This document shows, one piece after another, positions 40,185 to 50,957 of a DNA stretch of 64,000 bases; within the stretch, counting starts at the first letter, position 1, and every line of letters begins with the position of its first letter. Origin of the DNA: Burkholderiales bacterium (GTDB lineage: Bacteria > Pseudomonadota > Gammaproteobacteria > Burkholderiales > Burkholderiaceae_C); NCBI GenBank assembly GCA_016219375.1, contig JACRNC010000023.1:310001-374000 (forward strand), given 5' to 3'. A program made the translations under genes and the position numbers. The notes under the pieces are model-generated. The model was not told where the DNA came from and made no database searches. It worked only from the letters and a program-made list of their open reading frames with translations.

Positions 40185-42272
40185 ATGAAAGACCTCACCG
40201 CCAAGCTGCAAGCCCTGCTGGGCCCCTATGCGCGCCACGTGCAGGGGCTGGCCGCGCCGGTGCTGGTGATGCTGATCCTGGCGATGATGGTGCTGCCGCT
40301 GCCGTCCTTCCTGCTGGATCTGCTGTTCACCTTCAACATCGCGATGTCGCTGATGGTGCTGCTGGTGGCGGCCTACATGATCAAGCCGCTGGACTTCGCC
40401 GCCTTCCCTGCGGTGCTGCTGATCACCACGCTGATGCGGCTGTCGCTCAACGTGGCCTCCACCCGGCTGGTGCTGATGGAGGGCCATACCGGCGCGGGCG
40501 CGGCCGGCGCGGTGATCGAGTCCTTCGGCCATGTGCTGATCGGCGGCAACTTCGCCGTCGGCCTGATCGTCTTTGCGGTGATCGTGGTCATCAACTTCAT
40601 CGTGGTGACCAAGGGTGCCGAGCGCGTGGCCGAGGTGTCCGCGCGCTTCACGCTGGATGCCATGCCCGGCAAGCAGATGGCCATCGACGCCGACCTGGGC
40701 GCGGGCCTGATCGACGAGGCCGAGGCCAAGAAGCGCCGCCGCGAGATCGGCGAGGAGGCCGAGTTCCACGGCTCGATGGACGGTGCGTCCAAGTTCGTGC
40801 GCGGCGATGCCATCGCGGCCATCCTGATCCTGTTCATCAACGTGATCGGCGGCTTCGTCATCGGCGTGGCCCAGCATGACCTGAGCGCCTCGCAGGCGGC
40901 CAACAGCTACATCATCCTGGCCGTGGGCGATGCGCTGGCCGCGCAGATCCCGGGCCTGCTCATCTCGGTGGCCGCGGCGATGGTCGTCACCCGCGTGGGC
41001 AAGGAGCAGGACGTGGGCGGCCAGATCGTCGGCCAGGTCTTCAACAGCGCGCGCTCCATCATGATCGCCGGCGGCGTCATCACGCTGCTGGGCGTGATCC
41101 CGGGCATGCCGCACTTCGTATTCATCCCGGCCGGTGCGGGCCTCATCTACCTGGGCTGGCACCTGCAGCAAAAGCGCAAGGCCGCGGCCGAGGCGCCGGC
41201 GGCGCCCGCAGCCGCACCGGCCGAGCCCAATGCCGAGGCCAGCTGGGACGATCTGCAGCCGGTGGACACGCTGGGCTTGGAGGTGGGCTTCCGCCTGATC
41301 CAGCTGGTGGACAAGGCACGCGGCGGCGACCTGCTCTCGCGCATCAAGGGCGTGCGGCGCAAGTTCGCGCAAGAGGTCGGCTTCCTGCCGCCGGCGGTGC
41401 ACATCCGCGACAACCTGGAGCTGCGCCCCAGCACCTACCGCATCCTGCTGCGCGGCGCGGTGGTGGGCGAGGCCGAATGCTTCCCCGGCATGTTCCTGGC
41501 CATCAACCCCGGCCATGCCACGCTGGCCCTGCCGGGCACCAAGGGCACCGACCCCGCCTTCGGCCTGCCGGCGGTGTGGATCGAGGAAAAGCAGAAGGAA
41601 ACCGCGCAGATGGCCGGCTACACGGTGGTTGATTGCTCGACCGTGGTGGCCACCCACCTCTCACACTTGATGCAACAACATGCGGCCAAGCTCCTGGGCC
41701 GCGTGGAGGTGCAGCAGCTGGTCGAGCACGTGACCAAGCTGGCACCCAAGCTCATCGAAGACGTGGTCCCCAAGATGGTCGGCATCGCCTCGCTGCAGAA
41801 GGTCCTCCAGCTCATGCTGGAAGAAGGCGTGCACATCCGCGACATGCGCTCGATCATCGAAGCCCTGGCCGAGCATGCGCCGCATGTCAACGACCCGGCC
41901 GAGCTCTCGCGCCGCGTGCGCATCGCGCTGGCGCCGGCCATCGTGCAGCAGATCTACGGGCCCGTGCGCGAGCTCGACGTGATCGCCATCGAGCCCGACC
42001 TGGAGCGCCTGCTGACCCAGGCCCTGACCGCGCCCAACGGCCCGGTGCTCGACCCCGGCGTGGCCGACACCCTGACCCGCTCGGCGGCCGACGCCACCCA
42101 GCGCCAGGAGAACCTGGGCCACCCCGCCTGCCTGCTGGTGCCGGACGCCATCCGCGCACCCATCGCCCGCCTGCTCAAGCGCGCCGCACCGCGGCTGCGC
42201 GTGCTGGGCCACAGCGAGATCCCTGACACCCATTCCATCCGCATCGGCACGCTCATCGGAGGCCACGCATGA
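40185..42272 (+). CDS. flhA: Flagellar export gate protein FlhA
   Basis: A 695-residue protein with eight membrane helices in the first 330 residues and a large cytoplasmic domain that receives export chaperones. Signature segments are LRLSLNVASTRLVLMEGH, FAVIVVINFIVVTKGAERVAEV, ARFTLDAMPGKQMAIDADLGAG and MDGASKFVRGDAIA. The TGA overlaps the flhF ATG. Confidence 0.97.
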   Translation: MKDLTAKLQALLGPYARHVQGLAAPVLVMLILAMMVLPLPSFLLDLLFTFNIAMSLMVLLVAAYMIKPLDFAAFPAVLLITTLMRLSLNVASTRLVLMEGHTGAGAAGAVIESFGHVLIGGNFAVGLIVFAVIVVINFIVVTKGAERVAEVSARFTLDAMPGKQMAIDADLGAGLIDEAEAKKRRREIGEEAEFHGSMDGASKFVRGDAIAAILILFINVIGGFVIGVAQHDLSASQAANSYIILAVGDALAAQIPGLLISVAAAMVVTRVGKEQDVGGQIVGQVFNSARSIMIAGGVITLLGVIPGMPHFVFIPAGAGLIYLGWHLQQKRKAAAEAPAAPAAAPAEPNAEASWDDLQPVDTLGLEVGFRLIQLVDKARGGDLLSRIKGVRRKFAQEVGFLPPAVHIRDNLELRPSTYRILLRGAVVGEAECFPGMFLAINPGHATLALPGTKGTDPAFGLPAVWIEEKQKETAQMAGYTVVDCSTVVATHLSHLMQQHAAKLLGRVEVQQLVEHVTKLAPKLIEDVVPKMVGIASLQKVLQLMLEEGVHIRDMRSIIEALAEHAPHVNDPAELSRRVRIALAPAIVQQIYGPVRELDVIAIEPDLERLLTQALTAPNGPVLDPGVADTLTRSAADATQRQENLGHPACLLVPDAIRAPIARLLKRAAPRLRVLGHSEIPDTHSIRIGTLIGGHA

Positions 42273-44089
42273 ACGTCAAACGCTTTACCGGTCGCACCTC
42301 GCGCGAGGCCATGCAGAAGGTCAAGGCGACCTTCGGCGACGACGCCGTGGTGCTGTCGACCAAGCCCTGCGCTGAAGGCGTGGAGATCCTGGCGATGGCC
42401 GACGGCAGCGTCGCCTCCATCGAGCGCCTGGCCGACGAGACCAGCGAGCGGCTGGCTCGCCCCGTCGGCCACGCTGCCCAGCCGGCCCGCCCGGCGCCGG
42501 CCCAGTCCGCCGCGGCCGACGCCGTCACCGAGCAGAGCGTCAACGAGGACGTCAAGCGCCTGGCGATGAGCACGCTGTCCTTCCAGGACTACGTGCGCGA
42601 GCGCCTGCTCAACAAGCGCCGCCAGGCCGCGGCCCGCCAGCAGCAGGAGCCGAGCTTCGCGCCGTCCGAGCAGCACTGGGATGCTGCGCCGGCCGCCCGC
42701 CCCGCCGCGCATGCCGCGCTGGCCAAGGGCCCCGCGCCCACGCTGGCCGAGACGCTGGCGCCGGCGTCGGCCCGCCTGTCGGAGCGTGCTGCCGACCGCA
42801 CCGCCGACCGTGCCCCTGCACCTCGCGTCTTCGATCCCACCGAGGCCGAGCCCGTGCCCGCGCCGCGCATGGCCGCCCCGCGCGCCGCGGCGCCCCAGTC
42901 TGCCCAGATGTCCGCACAGCCGGCCGCCCAGCCCGCCCGTCGCCCGGCCCCGGCCGCCGCGCCGGTGCTGCGCGAGCCGCCGGTGCTGCGCGAGGAACTG
43001 CCCAGCCAGTGGACCGCACCCGCCGAGCCGGTGCGCGAGGCGCCGGCCCGCCCGGTGCTGGCCGATGCCCCGGCCACCGTTGCCGCGCAGCCGCGTGCCG
43101 ATGAAGCCAGCCTGGCCATGATGAGCGAGCTGCGCGCGATGAAGGGCCTGATCGAGGAGCGCTTCGGTGCCATCGCCTTCATGGAGAAGCTGCAGCGCTC
43201 GCCCGCGCAGGCACATCTGGCCCAGAAGCTGCTGGACTGCGGCTTCTCTCCGGCGCTGATCCGCAAGCTGCTGGACGGCATGCCGGCCGACATGGCGGCA
43301 AGCGACGCGACCGCTGAGGTCATGGCCTGGGCCGCCGAGGTGCTGGAGCACAACCTGCCCGCCGGCGACACCGAGCCCGCCATCGAGGACCAGGGCGGCG
43401 TCTTCGCCCTGATCGGCGCCACCGGCGTGGGCAAGACCACCACCACCGCCAAGCTGGCCGCCGCCTTTGCCACCAAGCACGGCGCGGGCAACCTGGGCCT
43501 GATCACGCTGGACGCCTACCGGGTCGGCGCCCATGAGCAGCTGCGCGCCTATGGCCGCATCCTGGGCGTGCCGGTGCACACCGCGCACGACCGCGCCGCG
43601 CTGGAGGACCTGCTGGACCTGCTGTCGGCCAAGAAGATGGTGCTGATCGACACCGCCGGCATGGCCCAGCGCGACAGCCGCACCCGCGAGCTGCTCGACA
43701 TGCTGGGCGGGCGCATCCAGAAGCTGCTGGTGCTCAACGCCGCCGCGCAGGGCGAGACCATCGAGGACGTGATGGTCAGCTACCGCGCCGCCGCGGCCAA
43801 GGGCGTGATCCTCTCCAAGCTCGACGAGGCGGTGAAGCTGGCCCCCGCGCTGGACGCCGTGATCCGCCACAAGGTGACGGTGATGGGCGTGGCCAACGGC
43901 CAGCGCGTGCCCGAGGACTGGCATCGCCTGTCGGCCAGCGCCCTGGTGCACCGCGCCCTGCGCGGCGGCGGCAGCCCGTCGTGGCGGCTGGACCCGTCGG
44001 AGGTCAACCTGGTGTTCGCCACGCCCAACGCGCCGCAGCCCATGCCCGGCGCCGCCGCGGCCCGCCGCCCCGCGCCGGCGCGCGTGTGA
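42269..44089 (+). CDS. flhF: Flagellar placement GTPase FlhF (SRP54-type)
   Basis: A 606-residue SRP-family GTPase that fixes the site of polar flagellar assembly. The N-terminus MNVKRFTGRTSREAMQKVK is typical. Residues about 70-280 are a long Ala/Pro-rich linker. The NG domain has G1 GATGVGKTTTTAKLA, G2 DAYRVGAHEQLRAYG, G3 LIDTAGMAQRD and G4 LSKLDEA, all intact. Its start overlaps flhA by 4 bp; the FlhG homologue follows after about 100 bp. Confidence 0.96.
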   Translation: MNVKRFTGRTSREAMQKVKATFGDDAVVLSTKPCAEGVEILAMADGSVASIERLADETSERLARPVGHAAQPARPAPAQSAAADAVTEQSVNEDVKRLAMSTLSFQDYVRERLLNKRRQAAARQQQEPSFAPSEQHWDAAPAARPAAHAALAKGPAPTLAETLAPASARLSERAADRTADRAPAPRVFDPTEAEPVPAPRMAAPRAAAPQSAQMSAQPAAQPARRPAPAAAPVLREPPVLREELPSQWTAPAEPVREAPARPVLADAPATVAAQPRADEASLAMMSELRAMKGLIEERFGAIAFMEKLQRSPAQAHLAQKLLDCGFSPALIRKLLDGMPADMAASDATAEVMAWAAEVLEHNLPAGDTEPAIEDQGGVFALIGATGVGKTTTTAKLAAAFATKHGAGNLGLITLDAYRVGAHEQLRAYGRILGVPVHTAHDRAALEDLLDLLSAKKMVLIDTAGMAQRDSRTRELLDMLGGRIQKLLVLNAAAQGETIEDVMVSYRAAAAKGVILSKLDEAVKLAPALDAVIRHKVTVMGVANGQRVPEDWHRLSASALVHRALRGGGSPSWRLDPSEVNLVFATPNAPQPMPGAAAARRPAPARV

Positions 44090-44193
44090 CGGCCGGGCGG
44101 CGCAAGCCACCCCCGGCCCCGTGACCTCCGGCCCCGTGACCCCCGCGCCGCGCTCCGCCCCGCGTCCTTCGATCCCCTTCCGTGCTGCCTGAC

Positions 44194-45105
44194 ATGCCCG
44201 TGTCCCCCGCCGGCCTGCATACCGCCGCCACCGACCACCTGGACCCGCCCGATGCGCCGTGGGCGGTGGAGCCGATGGACGCCCTGGATTCGACGATGGG
44301 CCTGGGCGACCAGGCCCACGGCCTGCGCCAGCTCTTTGCGGGGCACATGCTGCGCTTCGTGCCCGTGGCCTCCAACCCGCACATGGCCTTCGGCGGCGTG
44401 GTGCTGGAGCGGCTGTGCGCCGCCTGGGCGCAGCGCGGCCTCAAGACCCTGGTGGTCGATGCCGGCGAGCAGGCCAGCGAGCCCTGCGAGCTGGCCGAGT
44501 TCGACCTGCGCGAGGGCATCGAGCAGCTCTCCCAGCATGTGCGCTTCATGGCCGCGCGCGGCCTGCCGCGGCGCCATGTGGACCTGCACGGCTCCAGCGC
44601 CAGCTTCCTCGATGCGCTGGCCCAGGCCGCGCCCGACGTGGACGTGGTGCTGGTGCATGCCAGCGCCAGCGACATCGGCCGGCTGTTCGGCCGCGCCGCG
44701 CGCCGCGAGGGCGCCCAGCGCCTGAGCCCGCTGGTGCTGGTGGACCCGCAGGCCTCGTCCATCACCCATGCCTACGGCTGCATCAAGCTGCTGGCCCAGC
44801 GCTTCGGCCTGCCGGCACATGACCTGGTGGCCTGCGGCAAGGCCCGCGCGCCGGTGCTGGCGCAGATCGCCCAGCGCCTGGCCACCTGTGCCGACAGCTT
44901 CCTGGGTGCGGCCCAGCGCGGCTGGGTGGAGCTGGACCCGGCGCAGCCGGCCACGCAGCCGCCCACGGCCGCCTTCGCCCAGCTGGCCGCACAGCTGCTG
45001 GACGTGGCCCTGCCGCTGGCCGCCGCCGCGCCTGACAGCACGCTGGGCAGCCTGCCCCGTGCGGCCAGCGCCCTGCCGTCCCGCCCCGGGCCGGTCCTCA
45101 ATTGA
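44194..45105 (+). CDS. flhG: FlhG/MinD-like flagellar number regulator homologue lacking the P-loop
   Basis: A 303-residue protein between flhF and fliA, where FlhG normally sits. FlhG-like segments remain: RFVPVASN..., GLKTLVVDAGEQ, and PLVLVDPQASSITHAYGCIKLL, which matches the FlhG T-S-I-T-D-A-Y-x-x-I-K segment. The ATP-binding loop KGGVGKT expected after the first strand is replaced by SNPHMAFGGVV, so nucleotide binding is probably lost. FlhG normally stimulates FlhF GTPase and limits flagellar number. GTG at 44182 is an alternative start. Confidence 0.75.
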   Translation: MPVSPAGLHTAATDHLDPPDAPWAVEPMDALDSTMGLGDQAHGLRQLFAGHMLRFVPVASNPHMAFGGVVLERLCAAWAQRGLKTLVVDAGEQASEPCELAEFDLREGIEQLSQHVRFMAARGLPRRHVDLHGSSASFLDALAQAAPDVDVVLVHASASDIGRLFGRAARREGAQRLSPLVLVDPQASSITHAYGCIKLLAQRFGLPAHDLVACGKARAPVLAQIAQRLATCADSFLGAAQRGWVELDPAQPATQPPTAAFAQLAAQLLDVALPLAAAAPDSTLGSLPRAASALPSRPGPVLN

Positions 45106-45285
45106 CATCGGGCCCGCTATGCCACGCCTCGGCGGAAATCGGGAAATTGACCCTGTAAACGGCGTTTCAACCGCCCTTGCGGGGCACCGGATGCAGGCAT
45201 CCTGCTGACTGTGGAACCGTCCCTTCGACAACCGCTCCAGATGACCCCGAGTCGAGAACGAACAAACGCCACGGAGCCGCCGCCC

Positions 45286-45999
45286 ATGTACACCGCCAAA
45301 GGCCGCCTCGACGTCGACAGCCTGCTCAAGCAGTACAGCCCGCTGGTGCGCCGCCTGGCCCACCAGATGATTGCCAAGCTGCCGGCCAACGTCGAGGTGG
45401 ACGACCTGATCCAGGTCGGCATGATCGGCCTGTCCGATGCGCTCAGCCGCTTCGATGCCGGGCAGGGCGTGCAGTTCGAGACCTTCGCCACCCAGCGCAT
45501 CCGCGGCGCCATGCTCGACGAGCTGCGCGGCGCCGACTGGATGAGCCGCGGCACCCGCAAGCAGCAGCGCGAGATCGAGGCCGCCGTGCACCGCCTGGAG
45601 CAGCGCCTGGGCCGCGCGCCGCAGGAAAGCGAGATCGCCAAGGAAATGGGCGTGAGCCTGCCCGACTACCAGGAGCTGCTGGGCAAGGTGCGCGGCACCC
45701 AGCTCATCTACCTGGAGGACATGAGCGGCGACGACGGCGACAGCGACTTCCTGGACCGCCACGTGGCGTCCGAGGCCGACGACCCGCTGAGCCTGCTCAA
45801 CGACCAGCGCATGCGCCAGGCGCTGGTGGACGCCATCAAGCTGCTGCCAGAGCGCGAGCAGTACGTGATGAGCATGTACTACGAGCAGGACATGAACTTG
45901 AAGGAGATCGCCGCCGTGCTCGGCGTGACCGAGTCGCGCGTGTGCCAGCTCCACAGCCAGTCCATCGCCCGGCTGCGCGTCAAGCTGCGCGCCTGGTGA
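45286..45999 (+). CDS. fliA: RNA polymerase sigma factor for flagellar genes (sigma-28)
   Basis: A 237-residue sigma factor. Region 2 is clear (LVRRLAHQMIAKLPANVEVDD, LIQVGMIGLSDALSRFD, FETFATQRIRGAMLDELR followed by ADWMSR), region 3 follows, and region 4 ends with MNLKEIAAVLGVTESRVCQLHSQ. It directs transcription of late flagellar and chemotaxis genes and is held by FlgM until hook completion. ATG 45286 was chosen; upstream in-frame ATGs at 45241 and 45211 are less typical. Confidence 0.96.
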   Translation: MYTAKGRLDVDSLLKQYSPLVRRLAHQMIAKLPANVEVDDLIQVGMIGLSDALSRFDAGQGVQFETFATQRIRGAMLDELRGADWMSRGTRKQQREIEAAVHRLEQRLGRAPQESEIAKEMGVSLPDYQELLGKVRGTQLIYLEDMSGDDGDSDFLDRHVASEADDPLSLLNDQRMRQALVDAIKLLPEREQYVMSMYYEQDMNLKEIAAVLGVTESRVCQLHSQSIARLRVKLRAW

Positions 46000-46171
46000 G
46001 CCGCCGCGCGGTGGCCTGCGCCGCCTGCGGGCGGGCCCACCGCCGCTGATCCACACCCTTTCCAACACCCTTTCGCGATGTGCCGGCCCGCGTGGCCGCA
46101 CCTCGCTGCGCCGGCGGCGGCGGAGCGCCCAGCGCTCTGCCGCAGCAGCAGGCGCCCCACCGGAGCCTGCC

Positions 46172-47683
<1,512 letters not shown>

Positions 47684-48046
47684 GAAGCCGCCTTTTCTGG
47701 ACGGCGGCGTACACCGGCGAGCTCAGGTCCTGGCGAGCTGGCCAGGCCGCAGGGCAGGGGCCTGGAGGCTCAGCGCGGCGATCGCGGAGTCATTGCGAGC
47801 CATCACGGGGCAGCGGGTGTCCCCGCGTGCGCCAGGCGTGCAGAGTGCACGCCGGCGGCGGCTGCGACGTGATGCGCAGCACGACCCGGGGGCTCTTGCT
47901 CTGCGCCGCGCCGCGTGGCTTGCAGTAGTCTGGCTTCCATGCGGGGATGGGCCGCTGGTGCCGCTGTCGGGCCCGCGCCACCGCCGCGCCGACCACCTGC
48001 CGTGCCGCCCAGCCGTACCTCCATCGCCGACCGCTCGCCCGATGCC
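47684..48046 (+). other. 363-bp gap between the chemoreceptor and the first diguanylate cyclase
   Basis: A small hairpin, GCCGCC (47687-47692) with GGCGGC (47703-47708), lies directly after the chemoreceptor stop and may terminate it. The rest shows no supported gene; the frame of the downstream cyclase is open back to 47915, so its start could lie inside this gap. Confidence 0.4.
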
Positions 48047-49351
48047 ATGTCCACGCCGGCTCCCGCCGGCCGGCCCGTGCGGCTGATCGACTGGCAGCCC
48101 AGCCTGCAGCCGGCGCTGGAGGCCTGCTTCCAGGCCGACCGGGCCGATGCCCGCCGGCGCACCCTGGTGGCCACGGGCCTGGCCTGGCCGCTGGTCTATG
48201 CCGGCTTTCTGCCCATCGACGCGGCGATGGTGCCGGACCTGCTGCCCGCGGCGCTGGCCTTGCGGCTGGGCGTGTTCCTGCCGCTGGCGCTGCTGGCCGT
48301 GCTGGCGCTGCGCCTGGAGCAGCCGCCGCTGCGCCGCGAGACGCTGTCGGCCGCCGTGGCCGCGCTGGCCGTGGCACTGCACTGCGGCCTGGGCGCGGCC
48401 AGCCAGGCGCCCACCGCGCACTTCCATCTGGCCGGGCTGGCGGTGCTGCTGCTCTATGCGGTCAGCGTGCAGCGGCTGCGCTTTCGGCTGTCGCTGGCGC
48501 TGTCGCTGGGCGTGCAGATCGGCGCGGCCGCGTCGGCGCTCATGCTGGGCACGCCGCTGCAGATCGCCGCGCCGGTGCTGCTGCTGACGCTGTCGGCCGC
48601 CATCTTTGCCCTGTATGCCGCCTATGTGCTGGAGCGCCAGGCGCGCGAGACCTATGCCCTGCAGCTCGATGAAGCGCGGCTGCGCGAGCGCGTGGCCCAG
48701 GCGGCCGACAAGCTGGAGCAGCTCACCCGGCTGGACGGCCTGACCGGCCTGGCCAACCGCCGCCACCTGCGCGAGTACCTGGACCAGGTCTGGGCCCGCG
48801 CCCAGCGCGACGGCACGCCGCTGGCCGCGCTGATGATCGACATCGACGCCTTCAAGCTCTACAACGACCGCTACGGCCACCCGGCCGGCGACCGCTGCCT
48901 GCGCGAGGTGGCCCAGGCCGTGCAGGCCACGCTGCGCCGCCCCGGCGACCTGATTGCCCGCTACGGCGGCGAGGAGTTCATCGCCGTGCTGGCGCGCACC
49001 ACGCCCGACATGGCCGAGCGCGTGGCCCGCCGCGTGTGCGAGACGGTGCTGCGCCTGGGCCTGCCGCACGAGGCCTCGCCCACCGCGCCGGTGGTCACGG
49101 TCAGCGTGGGTGCGGCCTGCGTGCAGCCGCTGGAGGGCCTGACGCCCGACGACCTGATCGCCGCCGCCGACGAGGCGCTCTACCAGGCCAAGCGCGCCGG
49201 CCGCAACCGCGTCTGGCTGGCGCCTGCACTGCATGCCGCCCAGCCTGGCATCGCATCCGACGATGCCGCACCCGACGGCGCCGCCGCCGAGCCGGCCCGC
49301 AGCCAGGCCTGCACCCCGCCCCCCGCACCGTTGCCCGGAGGGCTGTCGTGA
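48047..49351 (+). CDS. Diguanylate cyclase with six-helix membrane sensor and intact I-site
   Basis: A 434-residue protein predicted to make cyclic-di-GMP. Six hydrophobic segments (about residues 40-205) form an MASE-like sensor, followed by a short coiled linker and a GGDEF domain: LDGLTGLANRRHL, IDIDAFKLYNDRYGHPAGD and active-site RYGGEEF. RPGD precedes GGEEF by five residues, the RxxD inhibitory site for product feedback. ATG 48047 was chosen; earlier starts exist to 47915. Its stop overlaps the GTG of the next cyclase. Confidence 0.88.
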   Translation: MSTPAPAGRPVRLIDWQPSLQPALEACFQADRADARRRTLVATGLAWPLVYAGFLPIDAAMVPDLLPAALALRLGVFLPLALLAVLALRLEQPPLRRETLSAAVAALAVALHCGLGAASQAPTAHFHLAGLAVLLLYAVSVQRLRFRLSLALSLGVQIGAAASALMLGTPLQIAAPVLLLTLSAAIFALYAAYVLERQARETYALQLDEARLRERVAQAADKLEQLTRLDGLTGLANRRHLREYLDQVWARAQRDGTPLAALMIDIDAFKLYNDRYGHPAGDRCLREVAQAVQATLRRPGDLIARYGGEEFIAVLARTTPDMAERVARRVCETVLRLGLPHEASPTAPVVTVSVGAACVQPLEGLTPDDLIAAADEALYQAKRAGRNRVWLAPALHAAQPGIASDDAAPDGAAAEPARSQACTPPPAPLPGGLS

Positions 49352-50790
49352 GCGCCACGCCTACCGCGCCCGCCACGCCGCAGGACGCCGGCCTGCCGCC
49401 GCCCTGGCCTGCGCCCATGCCGCCGGCCGCCCGCATCGACCCCGGCCAGGATCCGGTCCCGAGCGGCGACGCCGGCACAGCGCCCGCCGCCCCGCGCCGC
49501 TGGCGTGCCGACGAGCTCAGCGCCGTGCTGCCGCGCGCGCTGCGCTGGCTGCTGTTCCCGCCCGAGCTGGAGCGGCGCTTCGTTGCCGACCAGGCCGCGC
49601 AGCGCCTGCGCCACAGCCTGGTCAGCCTGGTCATCGGCCTGCTGATCTTCGACGGCTATCTGCTGGTGGACCGGCTGATGACGCCCGACACCTTCCACCT
49701 GGCCGCGCAGCTGCGTCTGGGCATCGTCACGCCGCTGGGCCTGGCGGTGCTGGCCCTGGGCTGGGCGCTGCGCCGGCGGGCTACGCCGCTGGTGATGGTG
49801 GGCCTGGAGACGGTCATCGCGCTGAGCACGCTCATCGCCAGCGCCACCGTCGGCTTCGTCGCCGCGGTCAGCAGCGAGCCGCTGGCCGGCGTCTACCCCG
49901 CGGGCTTCGTCATCGTCATCATCTACGGCAACGTGGTGCAGCGCGCGCGCTTCTGGTTTGCGCTGGGCACCTCGATGGGCGTGCTGGCCATCCACGTGCT
50001 CAGCAGCCGCCACATGGGCCCGCAGGCCATCGACCTGAACGCGCCGCTGACCCTCTTCATCACCGTGGCGCTGGCCTTCTCGCTGGTGGCCAACTACGCC
50101 ATGGAGCGCGAGGAGCGGCTGCGCTACCTGCTGCGCCTGCGCGGCCAGGCGCTCACGGCCGACCTCAACGACACCCACGACAAGCTGCAGCGCCTGGCCC
50201 GGCTGGACGCGCTGACCGGCCTGGCCAACCGCCGCTACTTCGAGGAATACCTGGACCAGATCTGGGCCCGCGCCCGCCACGACGGCGCCGAGGTCGCCGT
50301 GCTGATGCTGGACCTGGACCACTTCAAGGCCTACAACGACCGCCACGGCCACCCGGCCGGCGACGTGGCCCTGCAGCGCGTGGCGGCAGCCGCCCGCGCC
50401 AGCCTGCGCCAGCCGATGGACCTGCTGGCGCGCTACGGCGGCGAGGAGTTCATCGCCGTGCTGCCGCAGACCTCGCTGGACGACGCCCTGCACGTGGCCG
50501 AGCGCGTGCGCCGCTCCGTCGAGGACCTGGCCCTGCGGCATGAGGACGCCCCGCTGGGCGTGCTGACCGTCAGCGTGGGTGCCGCCGTGATGCGCGCCGG
50601 CCGTGTCCCGATGCCAAGTGACGTGCAGGGCCGGCACGCCGCCGGGCAGGGCAGCCCGCAAGCCGCCTGCGAAGACGGCCTGGAGACCGCCCGCCTGATC
50701 GAGCAGGCCGACGCCGCGCTCTACGCCGCCAAGGCCGCGGGGCGCAACTGCGTGCGGGCGGCGCTTGCCGCAGGCCCTGCCGGGCCCTGA
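49348..50790 (+). CDS. Diguanylate cyclase, membrane bound, with degenerate I-site
   Basis: A 480-residue paralogue of the preceding protein: six membrane segments (about residues 95-255), linker, and GGDEF domain with LDALTGLANRRYFEEYLDQIWARA, LDLDHFKAYNDRHGHPAGD and RYGGEEF. The position of the inhibitory RxxD motif reads QPMD, so product inhibition is probably lost or weakened. The GTG start overlaps the upstream stop (GTGA) behind CGGAGGG, so the two are translationally coupled. The first 60 residues are Pro/Ala-rich. Confidence 0.88.
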   Translation: MSATPTAPATPQDAGLPPPWPAPMPPAARIDPGQDPVPSGDAGTAPAAPRRWRADELSAVLPRALRWLLFPPELERRFVADQAAQRLRHSLVSLVIGLLIFDGYLLVDRLMTPDTFHLAAQLRLGIVTPLGLAVLALGWALRRRATPLVMVGLETVIALSTLIASATVGFVAAVSSEPLAGVYPAGFVIVIIYGNVVQRARFWFALGTSMGVLAIHVLSSRHMGPQAIDLNAPLTLFITVALAFSLVANYAMEREERLRYLLRLRGQALTADLNDTHDKLQRLARLDALTGLANRRYFEEYLDQIWARARHDGAEVAVLMLDLDHFKAYNDRHGHPAGDVALQRVAAAARASLRQPMDLLARYGGEEFIAVLPQTSLDDALHVAERVRRSVEDLALRHEDAPLGVLTVSVGAAVMRAGRVPMPSDVQGRHAAGQGSPQAACEDGLETARLIEQADAALYAAKAAGRNCVRAALAAGPAGP

Positions 50791-50957
50791 GCCGGGGGAA
50801 GTCCCGTACGCCGCCGCGGTGTCTGGCGGCGTGCAGCGGAGTGCAGCGCCTTGAAGCGGCTTGAAGCGGCGTCTGGCGACGTTCTGCCGGCAGCCTGCGC
50901 AGCCGCTGACGGTACGCCGGCGTACGCCGCGCGGGCTTTGCCGCTACGCTCGCGGCC

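Noticed and set aside
46008-46043. Hairpin GCGGTGG/CCACCGC after fliA as a terminator
   Set aside because: Loop of over 20 nt and no U-tract; pairing of this quality is expected by chance at this GC content.
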